Shown piece by piece: positions 1-6,881 of a stretch of 64,000 nt of DNA. Source of the DNA: Methanobrevibacter sp. (lineage in GTDB: Archaea; Methanobacteriota; Methanobacteria; Methanobacteriales; Methanobacteriaceae). The stretch's first letter is position 1. Each line of letters opens with the position of its first letter. Under the pieces are notes generated by a model. That model was not told the DNA's origin. It saw nothing but the letters and a program-made list of their open reading frames with translations, and made no database searches. The stretch is taken from the NCBI RefSeq assembly GCF_017940815.1, contig NZ_JAGAXX010000051.1:1-64000 (forward strand), given 5' to 3'. The position numbers and the translations under genes were made by a program.

Positions 1-126
1 CCTCACTTATTTAAGTAATTTACTATTTTTTAATTGTTTATTTTGAAATTAAAGAAAAATTAGAACGAATTTTCATCGAAGTGAAATTTCAAGTGTAAAA
101 AAATAAAATTTGAAAGAAGCCTATGA

Positions 127-147
127 AATTTTACAGACTCTAAAATT
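127..147 (-). terminator. Hairpin over the stop codon of the hydrolase gene
   Basis: AATTTTA (127-133) and TAAAATT (141-147) form a 7-bp stem around the TAG stop. It is followed on the minus strand by T-rich sequence. Confidence 0.4.
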
Positions 148-1099
148 CAGCAATCTTATCGAAAGGAATCACGTCTGTCTTGTAGTACAAGTCAGTGTGG
201 ACCGCATCAGGAACTATCACAAGTTCCTTGTTGTCTCCAGTCAATTTTTTGAACTCATCCTCTGTGAAATAGCGAGAATGAGCGTTTTCACCGTGAATCA
301 TAAGCACTGCAGAGCGGATTTCATCGGAATATGCAATAATAGGTTGGGAAATGAATGACATGCATCCAGTCACGTTCCATCCGTCGTTTGATCCAGGAGA
401 TCTTGGATGATAACCTAATTCCTTAATGTAAAAGTTATGATAGTCAACGACAAATTGAGGCAAGTCATCTGTCAATTCCTTAATAACTCCTCCTGCTCTT
501 GCATACTCTCCGTTTTTATAGTCTTCGGTTCTTTGGTTGTTGAGTGCGACCTTCATCTCATATCTTGCATCTGCATTGTCATCTGCATCATAATATCCTT
601 TTGCGTTGATACGTGTCATGTTGTACATTGTGGAGGTTACAGTTGCCTTGATACGGGTGTCAATGCTTGCTGCATTTAAGGCCATTCCTCCCCATCCGCA
701 CACACCGCAGATACCGATTCTTTCTGCATCGACATCGTCGTTTGTTGCCAAAAAGTCGACTGCAGCCTGGAAATCCTCTGTGTTGATGTCTGGTGATGCC
801 ATGAATCTTGGTTGTCCTCCACTTTCACCTGTAAATGAAGGGTCAAAAGCTATTGTTAAAAATCCCATTTCAGCCAATGTTTGTGCATACAATCCTGAAA
901 CTTGTTCCTTTACAGCTCCAAACGGACCACAACATGCAATTGCAGGCAATTTTCCTTCCACATCCAATGGCTTGTACAAGTCTGCAGCAAGAGTTATTCC
1001 GTATCTGTTTACAAATGTCACCTTTTCATGATGAACCTTGTCGGATTTTGGAAAAACCTTATCCCATTCTTCACATAAAACTAGTTTTTCGCACTTCAT
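140..1099 (-). CDS. Alpha/beta hydrolase, dienelactone-hydrolase-like
   Basis: A 319-residue alpha/beta hydrolase of the DLH/YcjY-like group. The nucleophile elbow reads GVCGWGG with Cys134 where serine hydrolases have Ser, as in dienelactone hydrolases. A C-terminal DAVHTD near residue 300 supplies the likely catalytic His, and HGENAHSRYF near 270 marks the strand before it. No signal peptide is present, so it should be cytosolic. The substrate cannot be read from sequence. It is a single gene with its own promoter: the TATA box (about 1134-1143 on the minus strand) directly abuts a TGTTG-N7-CAACA inverted repeat that is also found before the flavodoxin gene at 52158. A hairpin spans the stop codon. 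Family call is firm; function is open. Confidence 0.8.
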   Translation of the reverse strand: MKCEKLVLCEEWDKVFPKSDKVHHEKVTFVNRYGITLAADLYKPLDVEGKLPAIACCGPFGAVKEQVSGLYAQTLAEMGFLTIAFDPSFTGESGGQPRFMASPDINTEDFQAAVDFLATNDDVDAERIGICGVCGWGGMALNAASIDTRIKATVTSTMYNMTRINAKGYYDADDNADARYEMKVALNNQRTEDYKNGEYARAGGVIKELTDDLPQFVVDYHNFYIKELGYHPRSPGSNDGWNVTGCMSFISQPIIAYSDEIRSAVLMIHGENAHSRYFTEDEFKKLTGDNKELVIVPDAVHTDLYYKTDVIPFDKIAEF

Positions 1100-1143
1100 A
1101 ATAAATCACTTGTTTAATTATTATGGAAACGATATTATATAAA

Positions 1144-1160
1144 TGTTGTAATTATCAACA
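1144..1160. promoter_or_regulatory. TGTTG-N7-CAACA inverted repeat next to TATA box (copy 1)
   Basis: A perfect 5-bp inverted repeat with a 7-bp spacer sits directly against the minus-strand TATA box of the hydrolase gene. The same geometry and flanks (TATAAATGTTG...CAACAATT) occur at 52710-52726 before the flavodoxin gene. A repressor site covering the BRE/TATA region is the likely reading. Confidence 0.5.
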
Positions 1161-1188
1161 ATTGATATTTTAAAAAAAATAGTGAAAA

Positions 1189-1210
1189 TAGGTTTAGAAT
1201 TTTAAACCTA
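1189..1210 (-). terminator. Hairpin over the stop codon of the Isf gene
   Basis: TAGGTTTA (1189-1196) and TAAACCTA (1203-1210) make a perfect 8-bp stem with a 6-nt loop. It includes the TAA stop and is followed on the minus strand by a T-rich tract. Confidence 0.6.
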
Positions 1211-1736
1211 ATTCGTATGCTTCTTTCAATTTGTCCTCTTGCTCTTCAGCTACGATACCTGCAGGACCTGCTGAACCGGCATCTACATGACCAATCACTT
1301 CATATCCCATGAATGTGAATGGTGAGAATTTGGTGAGCTCGATGTATTGCTCGTAGGTTCCTTCAGGTTGGTTTTCAGTAAAAATCAATGCAGCTTTTCC
1401 AGATAAGCTCTTATCTGGGTTTTGACCGATTGCATAGAACCTGTCAATGATTGTTTTACCTTGAGCGGTCATTTGACCGTAGTAGATTGGGGTTGCAAAT
1501 ATAACGCCGTCAGCTTCAACCAAAGCGTCGATGATTTCATTACCATCGTCAGCCCTTACGCATTCAGGGTGTTCAGCACAGTACATGCATGCCTTACATG
1601 CTGCAATGTCACAGTTTTCAAGGAAGTATTTGACTACTTCTCCACCGTTTTCCTCAATTCCCTTAATCATTTCATCCATTAATACGTCACAGTTTCCACC
1701 TTTACGTGGACTTGCTTGAAGTGCTATAATTTTCAT
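1194..1736 (-). CDS. Iron-sulfur flavoprotein (Isf family), NAD(P)H-dependent FMN reductase fold
   Basis: A 180-residue flavodoxin-fold protein. The N-terminal QASPRKGGN is the FMN phosphate loop. CKACMYCAEHPEC (about residues 48-60) is the compact CX2CX2CX5C motif that binds a [4Fe-4S] cluster in Isf proteins. TPIYYGQMTAQ near 101 is the family flavin-contact segment. Isf proteins of methanogens move electrons from ferredoxin and can reduce O2 or peroxide, so a redox-defence role is likely. It stands alone, with TATA at about 1774-1783 and a perfect palindrome at 1758-1773 in the leader. A frameshifted paralogue lies at 43722-44266. Confidence 0.85.
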   Translation of the reverse strand: MKIIALQASPRKGGNCDVLMDEMIKGIEENGGEVVKYFLENCDIAACKACMYCAEHPECVRADDGNEIIDALVEADGVIFATPIYYGQMTAQGKTIIDRFYAIGQNPDKSLSGKAALIFTENQPEGTYEQYIELTKFSPFTFMGYEVIGHVDAGSAGPAGIVAEEQEDKLKEAYELGLKF

Positions 1737-1757
1737 TCTTTTCTACTCTCCAATTAA

Positions 1758-1773
1758 ATTAATTGCAATTAAT
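1758..1773. promoter_or_regulatory. Perfect 16-bp palindrome in the Isf promoter
   Basis: ATTAATTGCAATTAAT is its own reverse complement. It lies between the TATA box (1774-1783, minus strand) and the Isf start, which suits a repressor site over the transcription start. No second perfect copy was seen. Confidence 0.4.
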
Positions 1774-1831
1774 AATATATACATTAAACATTAAAATAAT
1801 TATTGTCGTAAGTCTTTAAAAAGGTGCATTT

Positions 1832-2917
1832 ATGGTCGAAATTTCCGTTATCATTACATGTTACAATGTTGAAAAATATCTGAATGAATGCTTGGACAGC
1901 ATCATCACTCAAAGCTTTAATGACATTGAGGTAATCTGTGTAGATGACGGTTCAACAGACAACACGCCAAACATTTTAAAGGAATATGAAAGACTTGATT
2001 CACGTGTGAAACTATTTTTCCAGGAAAATAAAGGAGTTGGAGCTGCAAAAAACAAAGGATTGAGCCATGCCTCTGGAAACTATATTTATTTTGCTGACAG
2101 CGACGATTATCTTGAGAAAAACGCATTGAGTGAAATGCATGGCATGGCAAAAGACAAAAACCTTGATTTGCTAATATTTAAACTGGTCAATTTCGATGAA
2201 AAGACAAATGAGATGGACCATGATTATTCAAACATGCCCTTTTTAAACAAAAACAGCATTTTGACCTACAATGACTTTAAGGATGATCTGTTCAGGGTTG
2301 ATGTGACCGTTTATACCAAATTCTTTAAAAGAGAATTGATAGTGAATGTCCTATTTGATGAAAGCGTGATATTTGAGGACAACATTTTCTTCATCAATTA
2401 CATCTTTGATGCAAAAAGAATTTATTTTTACGACAAATGCCTATACTATAAAAGAATCAGAGATGATTCCATCATTTCATCCTCCAATGAAAGGCATAGT
2501 GACATAATAATTGTATTCAATAAGATTGAAGCCCTATTGAAAGAGAAAGGATTGTACGATGAATTTAAGGAAAGCCTATTTGTCTCCAAAATCAACGGAT
2601 GCCACTATCGCTACAGTCAAATAAACATTGAAAACAAGGAGTATTTTTTCAATGAAATGAAAAGGGATTTCGAATCTAAAAAGGGAGAATATGAAAAAGA
2701 CATTGATTTCGAAAAGATTGATGAGTTCTCAAAAGCACTGTTTGAAAACATCACACGCTACGAGTCACCTGAGGCATTTGACCTGTCAATGGAAAAATAT
2801 CATCTTGAAAATAAATTTAAAAAACTTAAAAAAGAAAATACACATTATAAAGATGAAATAGCCAGTCTGAAAAATGACAATGTTAAATCTAAACTAAAAA
2901 AATGGAGTCCGTTTTAA
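1832..2917 (+). CDS. Family 2 glycosyltransferase
   Basis: A 361-residue GT2 enzyme with an N-terminal GT-A domain. It has VIITCYNVEKYL at the start, VDDGSTDNT near residue 37, and the metal-binding DSDDYL near 90. The C-terminal 60 residues are Lys/Glu-rich and probably helical or coiled. There is no membrane segment. It likely adds a sugar to a surface glycan or teichoic-like polymer; donor and acceptor are not readable. The start is supported by AGGTG 8 bases upstream. The stop overlaps the next GT2 start by one base (TAATG), so the two are translationally coupled. Confidence 0.9.
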   Translation: MVEISVIITCYNVEKYLNECLDSIITQSFNDIEVICVDDGSTDNTPNILKEYERLDSRVKLFFQENKGVGAAKNKGLSHASGNYIYFADSDDYLEKNALSEMHGMAKDKNLDLLIFKLVNFDEKTNEMDHDYSNMPFLNKNSILTYNDFKDDLFRVDVTVYTKFFKRELIVNVLFDESVIFEDNIFFINYIFDAKRIYFYDKCLYYKRIRDDSIISSSNERHSDIIIVFNKIEALLKEKGLYDEFKESLFVSKINGCHYRYSQINIENKEYFFNEMKRDFESKKGEYEKDIDFEKIDEFSKALFENITRYESPEAFDLSMEKYHLENKFKKLKKENTHYKDEIASLKNDNVKSKLKKWSPF

Positions 2918-3942
2918 TGGTTGAAATATCTGTTATCCTTCCGGTTTATAATATAGAAGATTATCTCAGCGAATGTCTTGAAAGCATTTCCAATCAGACA
3001 TTTGAAGACATTGAAATAATCTGCATTGACGACGGCTCAACAGACAAATCCCTAGAAATACTGAAAGAACACTCCAATCGTGACTCCCGAATTAGAATAA
3101 TCGAACAGGAAAATCAGGGTGCAGGAGCTGCACGAAACAAAGCATTGGAATATGCAGCAGGAAAGTATGTGTATTTCATAGATGGCGATGACTATCTTGA
3201 GTTGACTGCCCTTGAGGAATTACATGACCTGAGCATTCGAAAAGGCACTGACTTTATCATATTCCAGATTAGTAACTTCAATGACAAAACAAAAGAGATC
3301 ATTGATGATGATTACTACAATATGCCATATCTGAAAGCGGCCGTTGGAGAAAATACCTTCTGTTATGAAGACATATCCAAGATTGCACTTGACCTTTGCG
3401 TTTGTCCACCAGGATGCTTTTTTAAAAGAGAGCTGATTAAAGACATAAGGTTTCCTGAAGGACTGCTATTTGAAGACAATGTATTTTTCACACATGCACT
3501 TTTTAAGGCTGAAAAAGTTTATTTCTATGATAAATTCTTATATAATCGACGCAAAAGAGAAGACTCAACTACAACCCCAATTACAGTGAAATCTCTTGAC
3601 ACAATAGAAATTTCCAATTTGCTGATTGATTTATGCGTCCGATTCAATCATGAAAAGCATAAAAAAGAGTTATATTACAGGATATTCAACAATATCTATA
3701 ACATATTCAAGAATGCCGATTCATCCCAAAAAGAGGAGTTATTTGAAAAAATCAAGAAAGACTACCTTGAAAGCAAGGACAAATGGGAAAATGATGATTA
3801 CTTTAAAGATAAATTAAATCCAAAATACAAACACATGTTTAAGTGTGCCATAAAATCCAAAAACGCAAACAAATTTGAGTCATGTGTTGAAAGCTACAAT
3901 AAAGAAAGGAAAATTAAAAGACTAATGGACAAAATATTATGA
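2917..3942 (+). CDS. Family 2 glycosyltransferase
   Basis: A paralogue of the preceding gene (about 341 residues), with ISVILPVYNIEDYL, IDDGSTDKS and the DGDDYLEL metal site. I chose the ATG at 2917, not the in-frame ATG at 2902, because it gives MVEISVI, matching the neighbour's N-terminus, and overlaps the upstream stop by one base. It ends in an ATGA overlap with the nuclease gene. Tandem copies with divergent C-terminal halves suggest successive sugar additions to one glycan. Confidence 0.9.
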   Translation: MVEISVILPVYNIEDYLSECLESISNQTFEDIEIICIDDGSTDKSLEILKEHSNRDSRIRIIEQENQGAGAARNKALEYAAGKYVYFIDGDDYLELTALEELHDLSIRKGTDFIIFQISNFNDKTKEIIDDDYYNMPYLKAAVGENTFCYEDISKIALDLCVCPPGCFFKRELIKDIRFPEGLLFEDNVFFTHALFKAEKVYFYDKFLYNRRKREDSTTTPITVKSLDTIEISNLLIDLCVRFNHEKHKKELYYRIFNNIYNIFKNADSSQKEELFEKIKKDYLESKDKWENDDYFKDKLNPKYKHMFKCAIKSKNANKFESCVESYNKERKIKRLMDKIL

Positions 3943-4646
3943 AGCTATCAAAATCAAAAATTAATTCTTACTTGAAATGCCCAATGGAGTTTAAATTCCA
4001 GTATATAGATGAAATTGAATCAGAGCCGAACAAATACATGGCTTTGGGAAGTGACGTTCACCTAATAGCCGAAAAGTTTTCAGAAGAGTTCGGTGATGAC
4101 TTAGACGATGTGGATATAGACAATGAGCTTGTCAGAATTGCCTATGAGTTGGATTTTGGCTATGACCTGACCAACCACATTGAAAATTTGGGGTCATTTT
4201 TCAGGGAGATGTTTATTGAAAATGACTATAAGCTTTACAGCCAGGAAGAGTATCTCATTGACGAGGAACATCGCTTTTCAGGCATCTGCGACATAATCCT
4301 TGAGGATGAAAACGGCGATTTGGTTGTTATTGACTACAAGACCGGAAACTCAAACTCTTTTTCTAAATATCGTCGTGAGCTATGCTACTACAAGCTGCTT
4401 GTTGAAAACGTTTATGAGAAAAACGTGTCAACTGTGGGAGTTTTCTTCACAAAAAATGGTCGTTTAAGGCTTCTTGATGTGTGTGATGAGGAAAACAAGC
4501 GTAAGTTTTTACACACAAGAGAAATTGATGAGGCAATTGACACTTTCTACAAAGTGAGAAATGAAGTCAATAAAGGTAATTTTGAAGCGAAACCACAATT
4601 TTTATGCAGATATTGCACTTATAAAAATATCTGTGAATACTACTAA
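3939..4646 (+). CDS. PD-(D/E)XK nuclease, RecB/Cas4-like, with probable Fe-S cluster
   Basis: A 235-residue protein of the PD-(D/E)XK superfamily (PF12705-like). It shows a RecB-type His in GSDVHLIAE, the metal Asp in FSGICDII (about residue 112), and the catalytic VIDYKTG (about 130). One N-terminal Cys (KCPMEF, residue 14) and three C-terminal Cys (CRYCTYKNIC) match the split 4-Cys [4Fe-4S] arrangement of Cas4 and AddB. No CRISPR array or cas gene is in the window, so a repair or recombination exonuclease is more likely than spacer acquisition. It overlaps the upstream glycosyltransferase by 4 bp, an odd operon partner. Confidence 0.8.
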   Translation: MKLSKSKINSYLKCPMEFKFQYIDEIESEPNKYMALGSDVHLIAEKFSEEFGDDLDDVDIDNELVRIAYELDFGYDLTNHIENLGSFFREMFIENDYKLYSQEEYLIDEEHRFSGICDIILEDENGDLVVIDYKTGNSNSFSKYRRELCYYKLLVENVYEKNVSTVGVFFTKNGRLRLLDVCDEENKRKFLHTREIDEAIDTFYKVRNEVNKGNFEAKPQFLCRYCTYKNICEYY

Positions 4647-4648
4647 AA

Positions 4649-4664
4649 TTTAGGTATACCTAAA
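4649..4664. promoter_or_regulatory. Operator-like palindrome TTTAGGTATACCTAAA before the LCM methyltransferase
   Basis: A perfect 16-bp palindrome directly upstream of the TATA box (TTTATATA, about 4667-4674). Near-identical sites lie at 6808-6823 and 37349-37364. The TTAGG/CCTAA half-sites resemble binding sites of DtxR/IdeR-type metal-dependent repressors. It is also 3 bases past the nuclease stop codon and could fold as a short terminator, but conservation next to a TATA box at 6808 favours an operator. Confidence 0.55.
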
Positions 4665-4727
4665 AATTTATATAGTATACCCTCCAACTATAAAATATAT
4701 ACCAAAAAATAATTAGGAGGAATACTT

Positions 4728-5507
4728 ATGAATTTAGAAGGTGTAGAAAAAACAATGCTTTTGACATTATTTGCAAAGGCAAAACACTCCCAACAAAAAA
4801 ATCACGTATTTTATGACTCAAAAGCTATTGAAGTAATTTCTAAAGTTGATTACGATTTCTCAATAGCCGAAAAGGACAAACTTATGCAGATGGGAACCAT
4901 CGGAAGAACAATCGTATTAGACCGGATGGTAAGCGACTACATCAAAAGCCACCCGGAATGCACAATAGTCAACCTTGCTTCTGGCATGGACACCAGCTTC
5001 AACAGGCTTGACAACGGATTGATAAACTGGTACAATGTCGATTTGGAAAATTCAGTAAAATACAGGTTGAAATACATCGAAGATGACGAAAGGGTTAAAA
5101 CATTGGCCTACTCCGCCATGGACCCTGACTGGGCAGATGAGATTAAGATAAGAAATGATGTCCTGATAATTCTTGAGGGAATCACCATGTATCTGAACCA
5201 GAATGATGTTGTCGACATACTAAACATTATCGATAGAAATTTCAACAGCTGCACAGTGTTTATGGAAATCATGCCCCCAGTATCAGTCAACAGCGTAAAA
5301 GAGGAATCTGTGGAAGACACTGATGCCAAATTCATTTGGGGCGTTGAAAAGGGCCATGAATTGACCAACCTTAACCCTAACTTCAAATGGATTAGGGACG
5401 TTAGCCTGTTTGAAGGAGTCAATGTCTACAGGCCATACCTAAGAATCATTACATGGCTTCCATATCTAAGAAAACAGATGGACTACATAGCTGTCCTTGA
5501 AAAATAA
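4728..5507 (+). CDS. Class I SAM-dependent methyltransferase, leucine carboxyl methyltransferase (LCM/PPM1) family
   Basis: A 259-residue member of PF04072. VNLASGMDTSFNRL (about 85-98) is the SAM-binding motif I of this family. YNVDLEN and the DVLIILEGITMYL segment are the following signature pieces. The family methylates carboxylates or small-molecule hydroxyls; the substrate here is unknown. It is monocistronic, with a clear AGGAGGA about 9 bases before ATG and a promoter carrying the TTTAGG-N4-CCTAAA palindrome. It faces two other methyltransferase genes across a shared terminator, and one of those carries the same palindrome. Confidence 0.85.
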   Translation: MNLEGVEKTMLLTLFAKAKHSQQKNHVFYDSKAIEVISKVDYDFSIAEKDKLMQMGTIGRTIVLDRMVSDYIKSHPECTIVNLASGMDTSFNRLDNGLINWYNVDLENSVKYRLKYIEDDERVKTLAYSAMDPDWADEIKIRNDVLIILEGITMYLNQNDVVDILNIIDRNFNSCTVFMEIMPPVSVNSVKEESVEDTDAKFIWGVEKGHELTNLNPNFKWIRDVSLFEGVNVYRPYLRIITWLPYLRKQMDYIAVLEK

Positions 5508-5536
5508 TTGAATAATATAAAAAAAGTTAATTTTTA

Positions 5537-5570
5537 ATGAAGAAGGCCGGAATTTAATGACCTTCTTCAT
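5537..5570. terminator. Bidirectional terminator between convergent methyltransferase genes
   Basis: ATGAAGAAGG (5537-5546) and CCTTCTTCAT (5561-5570) form a perfect 10-bp stem. It is flanked by AT-rich tracts, with T runs downstream on both strands. Confidence 0.65.
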
Positions 5571-5598
5571 CCTATTTTTAAAGTTTAATTAAGAAAAT

Positions 5599-6294
5599 TC
5601 ACTTCTCAGCAACAACCGTCATCCATTGGACGAACTTGTCCGAAAGTGACACATGATCATAATCATCCGAAATCCTTCGAGTTTGCCCTCCACTCTCTTT
5701 TACAACCTCTTCCTTATTTTTTCCATCCCTCAGATACACAGTGATTTTGGAATAATCGTTGTTTTTAAGAAATCCTTCAATTTCCTCATCATTATATACT
5801 ATCATGTCAATGAATTTTTCAGATAGTTTCATAATCATGTTATCTGACCCGTTGGATTCCAATCCTATTAGAAATATACCTCCAGGCTTTAAAACTCTTT
5901 TCACTTCACCGAAGCATTTTTCAATGTTTGGCCAGAAATAGACTGTCTCGAATGCAGTGACTATGTCAAATGACTCATCATCAAAAGGAAGATCTTGAAC
6001 ATCACCCTTAACGACTTCCACCTTGCCGTCGTATATCTCTTGCATATTGACTTCGCGTGAAAGTTTAACGCTTTCTATACTGTAATCAACACCATAGACC
6101 TTTTTGGCCTTTTTACTCATCCTGTTGATATTTATTCCACCGCCACATCCGACATCAAGTATAACATCATCCGGCTTGATGTCCAAATGCTTCAATCCCC
6201 ATAGTGACACTGGAGTGTGTTCCTTGTTCATTGATTTCAATTGCAGGTTTCCTAGTTTTCCTTTCGGTTTTCTCATGTTGTCAAAAAATCCCAT
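5599..6294 (-). CDS. Class I SAM-dependent methyltransferase (Methyltransf_11/UbiE-like)
   Basis: A 231-residue soluble methyltransferase. VILDVGCGGGININ (about 42-55) is the SAM motif I, VYGVDYS the acidic-loop motif II, VKGDVQDLPFDDESFD motif III, and LKPGG motif IV. Its start overlaps the stop of the upstream ICMT-family gene, so the two are co-transcribed and coupled. The pairing with a membrane methyltransferase suggests that both act on a hydrophobic or membrane-near substrate, but this is inference. Confidence 0.85.
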   Translation of the reverse strand: MGFFDNMRKPKGKLGNLQLKSMNKEHTPVSLWGLKHLDIKPDDVILDVGCGGGININRMSKKAKKVYGVDYSIESVKLSREVNMQEIYDGKVEVVKGDVQDLPFDDESFDIVTAFETVYFWPNIEKCFGEVKRVLKPGGIFLIGLESNGSDNMIMKLSEKFIDMIVYNDEEIEGFLKNNDYSKITVYLRDGKNKEEVVKESGGQTRRISDDYDHVSLSDKFVQWMTVVAEK

Positions 6295-6776
6295 TATTTC
6301 ACCAGCTTCGGGAAGAATCGGTTGACTTCCTTTGAATAATTAATGTAATCCTCACCGTACAAATCGACCAGCCACTTTTCTTCAGTTCTTTTCAACATCA
6401 TTGACAAAAATATCCAATAGATTATTGGCAGAAAAAACAGATGGACATTGTTTGATATCAAAATCAAACCGATTGAAATGTGCAGGAATGCCGCATAAAT
6501 GGGATGCCTTACTAACCCGTATATTCCTGTTGTCATGAGTTTATTTTCCTTTATGTTGTCATCAATGTCTGATTTTACCGCGGAAATCCAAAAGAATATT
6601 CCATATATTACAATAAGGATTCCTAAAATTGTTAATAGCCAATTTAAAGATATTATTTCATATTTAGGAATAAACCCATAAAAAGTTAATATCAATCCGA
6701 TTATTGCAGTGATTATTACAGGCGCCACCAGAAACGGTCCAACGCCATAAAGCGGCAAGTGAGTATCCTTTTCCAT
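6294..6776 (-). CDS. Isoprenylcysteine carboxyl methyltransferase family protein (membrane)
   Basis: A 160-residue integral membrane methyltransferase of the ICMT/PEMT family. It has three to four hydrophobic segments. The conserved block GLVRHPIYAAFLHI (about 89-102) is followed by RTEEKWLVDLYGEDYINY and a final RFFP, which together form the SAM pocket of this fold. Archaea have few prenylcysteine proteins, so the substrate may be a lipid or quinone-like molecule. Its promoter has the TTTAGG-N4-CCTAAA palindrome immediately 5' of TTTATATA, matching the LCM gene promoter. It is the first gene of a two-gene operon with the UbiE-like enzyme. Confidence 0.8.
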   Translation of the reverse strand: MEKDTHLPLYGVGPFLVAPVIITAIIGLILTFYGFIPKYEIISLNWLLTILGILIVIYGIFFWISAVKSDIDDNIKENKLMTTGIYGLVRHPIYAAFLHISIGLILISNNVHLFFLPIIYWIFLSMMLKRTEEKWLVDLYGEDYINYSKEVNRFFPKLVK

Positions 6777-6807
6777 ACTTAATGATTTATCAAAAATAGT
6801 ATATAAA

Positions 6808-6823
6808 TTTAGGTATGCCTAAA
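6808..6823. promoter_or_regulatory. Operator-like palindrome TTTAGGCATACCTAAA (minus strand) before the ICMT gene
   Basis: One mismatch from a perfect palindrome. On the minus strand it lies directly 5' of the TATA box (about 6801-6809), the same architecture as the site at 4649-4664. Confidence 0.55.
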
Positions 6824-6847
6824 TATTTTAAAAATTAAAAAAAATAA

Positions 6848-6881
6848 TGAAGATTATGAGGAGGCTTCCTCAACTTCTTCA
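6848..6881 (-). terminator. Hairpin over the stop codon of the NhaC-family gene
   Basis: TGAAGA/TCTTCA outer and TGAGGA/TCCTCA inner stems with a 3x3 internal loop and a 4-nt loop. The TAA stop is at 6854. The minus-strand continuation is T-rich. Confidence 0.6.

Noticed and set aside
110-358. Plus-strand frame opposite the hydrolase gene
   Set aside because: Low-complexity translation without motif. The minus-strand frame has clear hydrolase motifs.
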